From positions 1-35,041 of the forward strand of contig JABHAA010000110.1 of assembly GCA_018674495.1 (NCBI GenBank): a stretch of DNA of 35,041 nt, read 5' to 3'. The stretch's first letter is position 1. Every line of letters begins with the position of its first letter. Below the pieces are notes generated by a model. It worked only from the letters and a program-made list of their open reading frames with translations. It was not told the DNA's origin and ran no database searches. Origin of the DNA: Rhodospirillaceae bacterium (GTDB taxonomy: Bacteria > Pseudomonadota > Alphaproteobacteria > Rhodospirillales > UBA2165). Of this stretch, positions 14,807 through 23,568 are shown piece after piece. The translations under genes and the position numbers were made by a program.

Positions 14807-15799
14807 TCAGGGCTGTATCTTGCCATTGTCGATGAAAACTTGATAGGCTTCTCGCATCGCCCGCAACACGTCCTCTGCATCAAGTAAGCTTCCCGCGCAG
14901 GCGACCTGCGCCGGATGTTGGAGGCGTATCCTGCCATCGGCGGAAAGTGCCCCGTCTTTTCCCTTGACGGCGATTTCAGCATCGTCGAGGTTGCGAAGCC
15001 CAACCTCAAATTCTCGCAGGCCCCGTTTCTCGACCCGGCGCTTTTTGCTGCGCAGCCCAAGATGGACTTTAACGCTCAGTTCAACATCCTCCGGCACCTG
15101 CCTTAATTTTTCCTCTACCCTTTCACGTGAACCCAACAAAGCGAGCAGAACTTTATCGACCGTGTTTCGATCATCGGCGGCTCCGGCACGGACTTCGTCC
15201 TCCTGAACAACTTCCCGCACTGCGGAATTCTCTACACCCTCTACCACCGGGGCGGACATCGCAGGGACACCTCCAATAATAATTTCCTCGATATCGTCTA
15301 TATCACCACCAACGACAGCGCGGTCAAACTTATGGGCAAGTATCAATTGACTACCCGCCTCGGCCAGTGGGGCGACGACGCCACTCTTAATACCGAGCAA
15401 CCAACAAAAATAACCTTCTAATGCATTGGCGCGGAGCGACTGGCTTTGGACCACGAAGACATGTTGCCCTTTTACCATCCAATATAACAGCGAGTGAATA
15501 TACTCATACTCTTCATCCAGCGCCAGTTGCGTAACATCGACTTCCACAGCGTCATCCTCGCTGGCATCAAACGCTGCCTGCATGTGTCCGTGCGAAAAGT
15601 GGATCACGTCGCCAAAAACCAATGTGCCCGCATCGTGATAATGGTTAATGAAAAGGTTATCTGAGTTGCCTGCTGCCCGTTCCCAAACGCGCAGCTTGTA
15701 GCGTTCGGAAAGCGCAACTCCTTCTTCGCGCACAGCCAAGGAAGCGCGGATTGCATTTTCTAGCGAGGTTCCGTTGAATGCGCCATCGGCATCATCCAA
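14807..15799 (-). CDS. RexA-like hypothetical protein (candidate abortive-infection sensor)
   Basis: About 330 residues, soluble, no transmembrane segment. The N-terminal half ends in a segment (WMVKGQHVFVVQSQSL, about 107-122) followed by a helix. The C-terminal part has the order LLALLG, a K/R-rich strand (VHLGLRSKKRR), a DDAEIAVKGKDG strand and a long C-terminal helix. The same order of elements occurs in lambda RexA as I remember it (LFVEGDTIGFA; LKVLGA; IVIKPKFKRD; ISLRAKDEAG). This is remote similarity only. No ATG precedes the conserved part; TTG 15799 is used here, and an AUC at 15814 after AAGGGTG is possible. It is divergent from, and overlaps by 22 bp, the ATPase gene. The next gene in the same direction is the four-TM protein. 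Confidence 0.55.
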   Translation of the reverse strand: MDDADGAFNGTSLENAIRASLAVREEGVALSERYKLRVWERAAGNSDNLFINHYHDAGTLVFGDVIHFSHGHMQAAFDASEDDAVEVDVTQLALDEEYEYIHSLLYWMVKGQHVFVVQSQSLRANALEGYFCWLLGIKSGVVAPLAEAGSQLILAHKFDRAVVGGDIDDIEEIIIGGVPAMSAPVVEGVENSAVREVVQEDEVRAGAADDRNTVDKVLLALLGSRERVEEKLRQVPEDVELSVKVHLGLRSKKRRVEKRGLREFEVGLRNLDDAEIAVKGKDGALSADGRIRLQHPAQVACAGSLLDAEDVLRAMREAYQVFIDNGKIQP

Positions 15800-18700
15800 C
15801 CGCCGATAATGGATTGTTACACCCTTTCGGCCACTTCACCGACAAAATTATCGATCTATCCGGGGAGGGGCCGGACCTGCACATTCTATTCGGCGCCAAC
15901 GAGGCGGGAAAATCCACGGCGCTGGCGGCCATTGAGGATCTGCTTTTCGGCATACCCACCACCTCGCCCTTCAATTTCAAGCACGATTATTCCGATATGC
16001 GGATTGGCGCGCTGCTCGGCGACGGTCAGGCCGCACTGGAAGTCCTTCGCCGCAAGGGCACCAAGGACACGCTTTCGGTTAAAGAAGGTAGGCCCTTCAG
16101 CGGTGGCGATAGCGTCCTTCGGCCGTACCTTACCGGCGCCGACCGGGACTTTTTTCGACGTATGTTCAGCCTCGATCACGTCCGCCTTGAGGCCGGCGGC
16201 CGGGAGATATTGGAAGCCGGGGGCGAGATTGGCCAGACCATATTTTCGGCGGCGGCCGGTATTGGCGGCTTGCGGGACCGGATCACCCAATTGGCCGGCG
16301 AAGCCGACGGGCTTTGGGGTCCAAAGCGGGCCAAGAATCGGGTCTATGCCCAGGCCGATGATAAGAGGAAAGCTGCGGATGAAATTCTGAAGGAACAAAC
16401 GCTTACCGCCAGAAAATGGAAAGAGTTTCGGCGCGCCCACGAAAAGTCGGAGGCGGCTTATCAGAAAATTGAGCGCGAGCAGACAAAATTACTGGCGGAA
16501 GGTAAACGCCTTAGCCGGATCCGCCGGGTCTATCGTGATGTTGGCAAAACGCAAGATTTGAACGCGCAAATCGAGGCCCTGGAAAATGTGGTTATTCTGC
16601 CCGATGACAGCCGTGCGGTATTGGACGAAGCGGGGCGCCAGGAAACCGATGCATCGACACACATGGAATTTTTGGCCGGCAACCTGGAACTTGCCGAGGG
16701 CGATCTGGAGGCGCTGCGCTTCGACGAGGCGCTGGTGCTGCGTGCCGATGACGTGCGTCAGTTGCATGAGCGCCGGATTGAGCTTGGCGGAGAGAAGGCC
16801 GCGCTGCCGAGGCGCGAGGCGGAATTGGCGGCGGCGGAGAAAGAACTTGTTTCCTTGGCAGGTGAATTGGGCTGGCAGGCGGATAAAATCGATGTGCAGA
16901 TTGGGCGCATCCCGGCACGCGCCAAAATCGTTGTGGTGCGCACGCTGCTTGCGGAGCGCGGCGAATTGGCCGCCGACGTTACCAATCGGGCTGCGGTGCT
17001 GGCCGACGCCGAGGCCGGGCTCAAGGATGCACAATCTCACTTGGATGATGCGGCGGAAGCTGCCGATATTTCCCACCTCTCGGCCATCATCAACATGGTT
17101 CAGGACGCTGGTGATGCCGGCGCCAGGCTCCATAGCTTCACGCAGCGGCTCGATGAGAGCAACGGGCTCGTGGCCCGCGCCCTGGCTGCGATGCATCCCA
17201 ACCTTCCCGGCGAGAATGACGTTATGGCGATCCCGGTGCCGCCCAGCGCCGGCGTGCAGCGCCACCGGGATCAGGATCTGGATTGGCAGCGCCGGACAGC
17301 CGAGATGGCGCAGCGGATCAGCGGCGCCGAGGGAGATTTGCAGCTGAGCCGCAGTAATTTCGAGCGCACCATACGCGATGAAAGCGCCATTACCGCCGGA
17401 GAGATTGCCGATGTGCGGGCGGAGCGCGACACGCTCTGGCGTCTGGTCAAAATCAAGCATATCGAAGGCGGGGAAATCCCGGACAGCGAACGCACGGCCC
17501 ACGCCGATGCGATCAAAGATCTGGCTGCAGCCTTCGAGCCAGCCATGGAAGCGGCCGACGGCTTGGCCGACCGCCGGTTTGAAAATGCCGCGGCGGCCGG
17601 GCGCCTTGCAGAAATATCGCGCAACATCGGCGAGCAGGAAGACCAGCTAATCCAATTGCAAAAAGAGGGAGAATTGCTGGTGGACGAGGGCGAGAAACTG
17701 GTATTGGAGTGGAAAAATATGTGGGAGGCATCGCCCTTTGAGCCTTTGGCCCCCGATGCAATGCTGGAATGGCTGAAACTGCGCCAATATCTCGGCGAGA
17801 CTATTGAAAAGCGGGCCGCCGCAAAAGCTGATTGCAATGCCGTGCAAGCCGAAGTTGACGCGGGCCGCGAGGCCCTGCTGGCCGAGCTCGCTTCTCTTGA
17901 GATCGACCGGGCTCCGATGGAAAAAGATGATCTTCGGGTCATCCTCTCCCGAGCTCAGGAGGTCGAGCGCGCACATACCGATACAAAACAGGCCAGGAAT
18001 ACCAGCGAAACGGCCGCCGGAATAGCCAAAACCGAAGTTGAAACCCGCCTGCGCGCGCTTCGCCAGGCCGAGGCGGATTGGTCCGATTGGTCAGATCAAT
18101 GGTCCAGCGCCCTTGATGAAACGGGTTTGGCTGCGGATTTGTCGCCGCAGGCGGTCGCCGCCGAGATTGATGTCATTGATCTGACGCGCGAACAGGCGGG
18201 CCAGATAAATGATTTGCGCGATAACCGTATCGACAAAATCAATCGGGATATCGATTATTTCGAAAACGAGGTCATCAAGCTTACCGGACAAGTCGCCGAA
18301 GATTTGCAAGGCATCCCTGCCGAAGATGCTATCTTGGAAATTGAAAATCGCCTGAAAAATGCTCTGCGCATCCAAGAGCAACGGCAAAACAAAGAAGAAG
18401 ACATCAAGGGGTTGGAAGAAGAGGTGGCCGCCGCCTTGGAGAGCCGCCGCACCGCCCAAAGCTCCGTCGACCATCTTAAGGAAATGGCCGGCGTGGAGAC
18501 ACTGGCGGAACTCGGCGAGGCTGTTGGCTTTTCCGAAGAACGCCGCCGATATGAGGGCGAACTGGAGGCGGCGATTGATTTGCTGGAACAGACTGGCGAT
18601 GGGTTAAGTATTAATGAGCTGGCCGACGAGTGCGCAGAAATTGACCCCGACCAGGCCTATGCCCGCGAAGCGATCATCGAAACAGAGTTGGCGGAATTGC

Positions 18701-19341
18701 GTAACCAATTGCCATTGGCCGCGAGCGCACGCTCGGAAGCAAAAAAGGAATTTGAGACAATCGGGGGCGACAGCGCCGCCGCCGAGGCCGAGGTTCAGCG
18801 CCAAGAAGCGCTGGCCGATCTGGATGAAGTGGCGAAAAAATACGTACGTGTGCGCACGTCGGCAACGTTGTTACATTGGGCCATCGACCGCTACCGTCGC
18901 GAATTGCTGAAGCCGCTGCTGAACCGGGCGGGAGCGCTTTTCGCGGTGATTACCGGCGGCTCTTTTACCGGACTAAGCGTTGAATATGATGATCAGGATC
19001 AGGCGCATCTGGCCGGACAGCGGCCCGGCGGACAACTCGTGCGGGTCACGGGAATGAGCACGGGAGCGGCGGACCAGCTTTATTTGGCCTTGCGTCTCGC
19101 ATCGATCGATGACTATCTCGAGCGCGCGGAAGCCCTGCCGTTCATTGCAGATGACTTATTCATAAACTTTGACGATGACCGGGCCTCGTCGGGATTCGAG
19201 GTGTTGGGCCAATTGGCTGAGAATACGCAAGTGCTGTTTTTCACGCATCATCAGCACTTGGTGGATATCGCTCAAAAGACTCTTGGCGCCCGAATACACA
19301 TTGTTACGTTGGCGGATGGCCCAACGGCTTCTGGACCATGA
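15778..19341 (+). CDS. SMC/Rad50-like AAA ATPase, YhaN type
   Basis: 1187 residues. The N-terminal ATPase half has GHFTD, then Walker A GANEAGKST (39-47). Heptad-rich coiled-coil helices fill about 190-1050. The C-terminal half has the ABC signature STGAADQLYLALRLA (about 1094-1108), Walker B LPFIADDLF (about 1120-1128) and an FFTHH switch (about 1165-1169). This is the layout of YhaN/SbcC-like ATPases acting on DNA ends. Usual partners are SbcD/YhaO-type nucleases; none is encoded next to it. ATG 15778 has GAGG 9 bp upstream; TTG 15814 would give a shorter N-terminus. It is head to head with the RexA-like gene. Roles in repair or in phage defence are both possible. Confidence 0.85.
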   Translation: MRHRHHPTADNGLLHPFGHFTDKIIDLSGEGPDLHILFGANEAGKSTALAAIEDLLFGIPTTSPFNFKHDYSDMRIGALLGDGQAALEVLRRKGTKDTLSVKEGRPFSGGDSVLRPYLTGADRDFFRRMFSLDHVRLEAGGREILEAGGEIGQTIFSAAAGIGGLRDRITQLAGEADGLWGPKRAKNRVYAQADDKRKAADEILKEQTLTARKWKEFRRAHEKSEAAYQKIEREQTKLLAEGKRLSRIRRVYRDVGKTQDLNAQIEALENVVILPDDSRAVLDEAGRQETDASTHMEFLAGNLELAEGDLEALRFDEALVLRADDVRQLHERRIELGGEKAALPRREAELAAAEKELVSLAGELGWQADKIDVQIGRIPARAKIVVVRTLLAERGELAADVTNRAAVLADAEAGLKDAQSHLDDAAEAADISHLSAIINMVQDAGDAGARLHSFTQRLDESNGLVARALAAMHPNLPGENDVMAIPVPPSAGVQRHRDQDLDWQRRTAEMAQRISGAEGDLQLSRSNFERTIRDESAITAGEIADVRAERDTLWRLVKIKHIEGGEIPDSERTAHADAIKDLAAAFEPAMEAADGLADRRFENAAAAGRLAEISRNIGEQEDQLIQLQKEGELLVDEGEKLVLEWKNMWEASPFEPLAPDAMLEWLKLRQYLGETIEKRAAAKADCNAVQAEVDAGREALLAELASLEIDRAPMEKDDLRVILSRAQEVERAHTDTKQARNTSETAAGIAKTEVETRLRALRQAEADWSDWSDQWSSALDETGLAADLSPQAVAAEIDVIDLTREQAGQINDLRDNRIDKINRDIDYFENEVIKLTGQVAEDLQGIPAEDAILEIENRLKNALRIQEQRQNKEEDIKGLEEEVAAALESRRTAQSSVDHLKEMAGVETLAELGEAVGFSEERRRYEGELEAAIDLLEQTGDGLSINELADECAEIDPDQAYAREAIIETELAELRNQLPLAASARSEAKKEFETIGGDSAAAEAEVQRQEALADLDEVAKKYVRVRTSATLLHWAIDRYRRELLKPLLNRAGALFAVITGGSFTGLSVEYDDQDQAHLAGQRPGGQLVRVTGMSTGAADQLYLALRLASIDDYLERAEALPFIADDLFINFDDDRASSGFEVLGQLAENTQVLFFTHHQHLVDIAQKTLGARIHIVTLADGPTASGP

Positions 19342-19873
19342 TTAGAGTAAAGAGGCTAATGCCTTGTGATGGATCCAGGCCGGCCGCATAGGGAATGGCA
19401 TTTCGAAACCAAAATCGAAAGGGCACCCCTAAAATGGCGGAAACCCTTCGTTTAGAAATCGCGTACTAAATCCGTTTAGTTCACAGCTTCAGAGAATATG
19501 GGCATTCAGAGAACGATATTTCCGATATCCGCTACTTGCCCAGTTCACGGCTTTAACCGCAAACGCCCGCTCACGCTTGGGAAATCAGGACATCATAGTT
19601 TAGGTGCAGACGTTTCCTATCAGAGGTAATGGCGGTGGACGCAGTCTGCAGCGAACCTGTCTCCGCCCGAATTCCCTGTTAAACAGGGAAAATACAGGGA
19701 AATTTTCATAAATTCGAACCTAATATGCCATACAAAGAGCTAGAAATGCAGTCACAGCACCAGTTATCGCGCAAATACCCTAATAATATAACAGGGATTT
19801 TTTATGGAAAAACAGGGAATTTAAATTCACGAACAGGGATTTGATTGAAAAATATAAGACAACCTAAAGCCGG
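19342..19873. other. gene-free region at a composition boundary
   Basis: About 530 bp with no convincing gene. GC content falls here from the rich left side to the poorer right side. It holds a hairpin ACTAAA-TCCG-TTTAGT (19464-19479) and a family of AACAGGGA repeats described separately. It could be the scar of a mobile element or an old junction. Confidence 0.6.
19672..19840. repeat. AACAGGGA(A/T) repeat array, partly phased at 21 bp
   Basis: A perfect palindrome TTCCCTGTT-A-AACAGGGAA occupies 19672-19690. Further direct copies start at 19693 (TACAGGGAA), 19790, 19811 and 19832. The last three are spaced exactly 21 bp apart and the first two 11 bp apart, so all within each group lie on one face of the helix. 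The intervening bases are not conserved beyond AT-richness. Iteron-like protein binding or mobile-element ends are possible. Confidence 0.7.
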
Positions 19874-20590
19874 TTAAACAACATCTACACCAGCACGAAC
19901 ACAAAAATATTCCCAGGCTCGATCCATGGCGAGAGGAGAGAATTGTGTCTCGCACAATAGTTCAATTTCGGTGGATGAAAGATAAGTAGGCTCACCCATT
20001 TTCATTGCTTCGGTTTGTACTTGAGCGTTGACTTGCAAATACACGGCTATCATAACGGCTTCTTTAAGAGATCGACCGGCAATTACGGCTCCGTGTCCAC
20101 GCATTAAAAGACAGCTATTGGCTCCCATTGCCACCGTCATGTTGCGTGCCTGCTCCATCGTGCGTACCAACATATCAGTTTCACCAAAATGCTCCCTGAT
20201 ATCCCATATCGGTATTTCTTCGCCAATTACTGCACCTACGTGAATTGCTGGTTTCAAAGCTGTTGCAGTCAAACTAAAAGGAAGCACAGCGAGTGAGTGG
20301 TTATGAACAACGGCATTCATTTCAGGCCGCGCCTCATAAATCGCGCCATGTATCATTCTTTCTCCATAGGGCACGCGTTCACCTGGATCAAGAGCAGTGC
20401 CATCCAGAGAAAATTCCATTAAATCGGTAAACTCAACCAACTCGGGACTGCGAGATCGAGACATCGTGTATTGATTTGCAGTGTTGGAATGACGAATGCT
20501 CACATGCCCAAATGCATCGACAACATTCTCACGGGCCAGTATGCGATTTGCTGAAACCAATCTTTGTTTGTCTTGAATATAATCGATCAT
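19874..20590 (-). CDS. class II aldolase/adducin family protein
   Basis: 238 residues, full length for class II (zinc) aldolase-type proteins such as fuculose-1-phosphate aldolase, ribulose-5-phosphate epimerase and related decarboxylases. Metal ligands are visible as the His pair in VVHNHSLAV (about 94-102) and the His in LMRGHGAVIAG (about 161-171). The residue before the first pair is in an ERMIHGAIYEARP segment typical of the family. GHVSIRH near 28-34 is the N-terminal motif. It is the last gene of the minus-strand hydantoinase/E1 locus, 28 bp after the OsmC gene, so it probably cleaves or decarboxylates an intermediate of that pathway. Substrate unknown. Confidence 0.85.
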   Translation of the reverse strand: MIDYIQDKQRLVSANRILARENVVDAFGHVSIRHSNTANQYTMSRSRSPELVEFTDLMEFSLDGTALDPGERVPYGERMIHGAIYEARPEMNAVVHNHSLAVLPFSLTATALKPAIHVGAVIGEEIPIWDIREHFGETDMLVRTMEQARNMTVAMGANSCLLMRGHGAVIAGRSLKEAVMIAVYLQVNAQVQTEAMKMGEPTYLSSTEIELLCETQFSPLAMDRAWEYFCVRAGVDVV

Positions 20591-20618
20591 AAAATATTAG
20601 CCCCTACGCATCCAAGTT

Positions 20619-21083
20619 TTAATCTCGGATGAGATTCCAGTTTTCATGGATTTTTGTCCCGCTCGCCCGAATAACAACTGCGATTGGGCAGAACTTGTGG
20701 AGGTAGTCAACGACTTGATCCCATTGCTCATCAGTCGCATTTGTTTTGACATCAATGTTTAAAGTAATATTTGGAAAAGGTACGGCAACCGGTTCAACCA
20801 AAAACATACCGCGACGGTCAAGCTCGGCTTCCATTTCAATCTCCATTGAAGTTATTTCAACACCTAAATCTCGTGCACATTTATTGGTTATGACATTCGT
20901 GCAGCCGATTAGAGAGGCCATAAATACTTGAATTGGTGCCGCCGCCAAATTTGATCCTCCACGGGATTCTGGCTCATCAGTGGTCACTTCATGACCAGCG
21001 ACAACAGTATCTGTCCGGGTGCCATTTGGACAAGTGGCAGAAAGTTTCATTTTCACATTTAGTGGTCCAGCAACTTCAGACAT
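20619..21083 (-). CDS. OsmC family protein
   Basis: 154 residues of the OsmC/Ohr superfamily, cysteine-based peroxidases or thiol-reactive proteins that act as domain-swapped dimers. The two conserved cysteines are in LIGCTNVIT (about 62-70) and KFCPIAV (about 130-136). ATG 21083 is preferred over the upstream in-frame TTG 21119 because GGAG stands about 10 bp before it and the family N-terminus begins here. It follows the DoxX gene after about 70 bp and precedes the aldolase. OsmC and DoxX proteins side by side suggest protection against an oxidant or electrophile made by the pathway. Confidence 0.88.
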   Translation of the reverse strand: MSEVAGPLNVKMKLSATCPNGTRTDTVVAGHEVTTDEPESRGGSNLAAAPIQVFMASLIGCTNVITNKCARDLGVEITSMEIEMEAELDRRGMFLVEPVAVPFPNITLNIDVKTNATDEQWDQVVDYLHKFCPIAVVIRASGTKIHENWNLIRD

Positions 21084-21152
21084 AGCAAAGAACTCCAATT
21101 TATGCTGATAAAAATTCAAATTGTACAGTTGAGAAGTGCGCCAATAAAATAA

Positions 21153-21542
21153 CTACCTGGCGAGCCCATTTATTTCGACAATGAGCAGCAATGCCGCGAT
21201 GACGGCAAGGTTGGTGAATATTCCAATCACCAAATGTATGCGGCGAAAGGGATTGTCTTTGATTTTCCACCAACGCAGAAATATAAAACTCGCCACGACC
21301 GTAAAGACAGTCAATATTAGTGCGCCCACTCCAGCATAGTAGTCGAACAAAATTAACAATCCTCCGAGCCATTGGGCGGCCAAGCCAATTGGGAGAGCAA
21401 TCTCAGGCAAGGGCACACCAAAGCCCCGCATTTCTTCATGAACATCGGCGCGACGGCTAAAATTGATAGAGCCAATAACGATAAAACAGATGGCTACAAG
21501 GACATGAGCTATAGTTTGGATAAGACTGTGATCAGCATGCAT
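21153..21542 (-). CDS. DoxX family membrane protein
   Basis: 129 residues, four predicted membrane helices (about 8-26, 46-66, 69-90, 104-124). The sequence has DoxX/DoxD-like marks: GSINFSRRADVHEEMRGFGVP after helix 1 and LAAQWLGGLLILF in helix 2. The family is linked to redox stress and quinone or sulfur metabolism, but its reaction is unclear. It starts four bases after the stop of the second E1 beta gene, so it is part of the same transcript. Confidence 0.82.
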   Translation of the reverse strand: MHADHSLIQTIAHVLVAICFIVIGSINFSRRADVHEEMRGFGVPLPEIALPIGLAAQWLGGLLILFDYYAGVGALILTVFTVVASFIFLRWWKIKDNPFRRIHLVIGIFTNLAVIAALLLIVEINGLAR

Positions 21543-21546
21543 GCGT

Positions 21547-22521
21547 TTAACTTTCTAGTAATTCACGAGCAGCAGTCACTATTTTTTCCGCTGTAATATC
21601 GAGACATTCTTCCAGCAAGGGGCTTGCTGGCACCGGCACGTTCGGGCGGGAAATTCTTTTGATTGGCGACTTCAGTGAGCTAAATGCATCCTCGCTGATG
21701 ATAGCCGATATTTCAGCTGCAACACCGCAACTTTCATTTGTTTCATCAATTACAATCGCTCGACCAGTTTTGGTGACGGACTCAATAATGATATTTTTGT
21801 CTAGTGGGGATAAGGTTCGTAGATCAACAATTTCAGCCTCAATGCCATCACCAGATAAAATTTCTGCCGCTTCAAGCGCTGTAATCACAGACCGTGAACT
21901 AGCAATCAATGAGATGTCTTTACCCGGTCGTTTAATATCACCGATGCCAAGTTCTATGAAATAGTCCTCCTCCGGCACCTCGCCCTCTACACCGAGTAAT
22001 CTAGAATGTGATATGATCGCTGTTGGGTTATTGCTTTTGACTGCCGCCTTAAAGAGACCTTTAACATCTTTAGGTGTCGATGGAACAACGATCTCAATAC
22101 CGGGATTATTCCACAGCATCGCCTGCGGGCTGTGAGAATGTTGACCGCCGCCGCCGCCACGAAGCCCATGCAACATGGTAAACACCATTGGCACTTTAAT
22201 CTGGCCCCCGGACATATGATGGGCGACGCCAGCTTCAGCCACCAATTGGCACCAAGCCAAAAGCGAAAAGCTGCCGACACCGAAGTCGATGATAGGACGG
22301 GCGCCGGCCATTGCGGCACCGATACCAAGAGAAGCCAAACCAGCCTCCGAACACGGTGGATCGAAAACCCGGTCGGGGAAATCATCTCGAACCTTCTCTA
22401 TCAAGGGACGCTGTGGCCCCAATCCCAGCACATTAGTACCGACTAGACTGATCGTCTTGTCTTCCTCCATACTTTCCCGCATGCCATCTACGAGTGCTTG
22501 GGCGTAAGATATTTTTGTCAT
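21547..22521 (-). CDS. 2-oxoacid dehydrogenase-type E1 beta subunit (second pair)
   Basis: 324 residues, the size of pyruvate/acetoin/branched-chain E1 beta subunits. It carries the TPP-activating Glu in CSEAGLASLGIGAAMAG (about residue 59) and the HSHSPQA catalytic His region after a Gly run (GLRGGGGGQHSHS, about 119-131). The C-terminal domain has VDLRTLSPLDK and VIDE near 234 and 262. It would pair with the alpha subunit encoded 9 bp upstream. AGGAGAG precedes ATG 22521. No E2 or E3 gene lies in the window, so the acceptor of the acyl or aldehyde group is unknown. Confidence 0.88.
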   Translation of the reverse strand: MTKISYAQALVDGMRESMEEDKTISLVGTNVLGLGPQRPLIEKVRDDFPDRVFDPPCSEAGLASLGIGAAMAGARPIIDFGVGSFSLLAWCQLVAEAGVAHHMSGGQIKVPMVFTMLHGLRGGGGGQHSHSPQAMLWNNPGIEIVVPSTPKDVKGLFKAAVKSNNPTAIISHSRLLGVEGEVPEEDYFIELGIGDIKRPGKDISLIASSRSVITALEAAEILSGDGIEAEIVDLRTLSPLDKNIIIESVTKTGRAIVIDETNESCGVAAEISAIISEDAFSSLKSPIKRISRPNVPVPASPLLEECLDITAEKIVTAARELLES

Positions 22522-22530
22522 TTCTCTCTC

Positions 22531-23553
22531 CTACGCGGCGAAGACGCCATCAAGGGCGGACTGAGGATCGGGTAAAGCGCTGGCTTCGCCAAATGCCCGC
22601 GCCTCGGTGATCTGGGTTTGAATTTTACGATCGCGGTCGAATAACTCATCTTTGCTAAACAACCCTTCTGCTAGTTGGTTGCGGATAAAACGAATAAGCG
22701 GATCAAATTCAATAATCCATTCTTTATGCTCGCCGGTTAGAAGCGATTCATCCCACGCACTTGCAACCTGAGTTACACCCGTTGCCTGCTCCGGCCATAA
22801 CGGGCGCGAACCGGGCCAGCGTTCAGAATAAGCTTCGACAAAGACAGGTCCGTTGCCCGATCGAATATTACTGACTGCCTCTGTAACAACGGTATGAACG
22901 GCAGCAACATCGGCACCATCGACCAGCTTAGAATTAATATTCAACGATTTCGGAATATCGCTGATCTGGCTGGCCGCAATTTCGGAAGACGGAAAACCGC
23001 CTTCCTGAGCACTAATCGCTCCGGAATTATTATTTTCGCACATGAATAACACTGGCAAGGACCATAGCGAGGCCAGGTTCATCGCTTCAAAGACCACCCC
23101 TTCTTCTAAGGAGCCGTCGCCAAAGAATACAACGCAGATATTACCTTCTCCCGCCTGCTTCAGCGCAAAGCCGGCGCCCGCTGCCAAACCAACGGCCCCG
23201 CCAACTAAACCAGAAGTCGACAGGAATCCAGCTTCTCTATCCGTTAGGTGCAAGGTGCCGCCGCGACCTTTATTGTAGCCATCGACGCGACCGAGAATTT
23301 CCGCAACCATACGACCAGGATTAGTGCCGCGGGCTAGCAAATGTCCATGATTACGCCAAGTTGTCAGCAAAAGGTCTGTTGGAATTAGTGATTCAACAAC
23401 TGTTGCACCGGTCGCCTCTTCACCAATATAAAGGTGGTAATGACCAAAATCATGATCCTGATCGAGATCAATAAGCATTTCTTCAAATCGGCGAATCAGC
23501 AACATGCGATCAAGAATGGCTAAATTTTGTTCTATGTTAAGGCTATTAGTCAT
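22531..23553 (-). CDS. 2-oxoacid dehydrogenase-type E1 alpha subunit (second pair, divergent loop)
   Basis: 340 residues with the TPP motif GDGSLEEG...ENN (about 146-177) and the N-terminal YIGEEATG and TWRNHGHLLARG motifs of E1 alpha. Unlike the first alpha subunit, the phosphorylation-loop motif (YRYSGHS in ordinary subunits) is replaced by SERWPGSRPLWPE, so the loop His that contacts TPP is missing. The protein may use a different substrate or acceptor. It is encoded 15 bp after the first beta gene, so alpha1-beta1-alpha2-beta2 are one unit. Confidence 0.86.
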   Translation of the reverse strand: MTNSLNIEQNLAILDRMLLIRRFEEMLIDLDQDHDFGHYHLYIGEEATGATVVESLIPTDLLLTTWRNHGHLLARGTNPGRMVAEILGRVDGYNKGRGGTLHLTDREAGFLSTSGLVGGAVGLAAGAGFALKQAGEGNICVVFFGDGSLEEGVVFEAMNLASLWSLPVLFMCENNNSGAISAQEGGFPSSEIAASQISDIPKSLNINSKLVDGADVAAVHTVVTEAVSNIRSGNGPVFVEAYSERWPGSRPLWPEQATGVTQVASAWDESLLTGEHKEWIIEFDPLIRFIRNQLAEGLFSKDELFDRDRKIQTQITEARAFGEASALPDPQSALDGVFAA

Positions 23554-23568
23554 TTGTCCCCTCCTCCG

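Noticed and set aside
19342..19873. CRISPR array
   Set aside because: The AACAGGGA repeats are too short and lack uniform repeat and spacer units; no cas genes are present.
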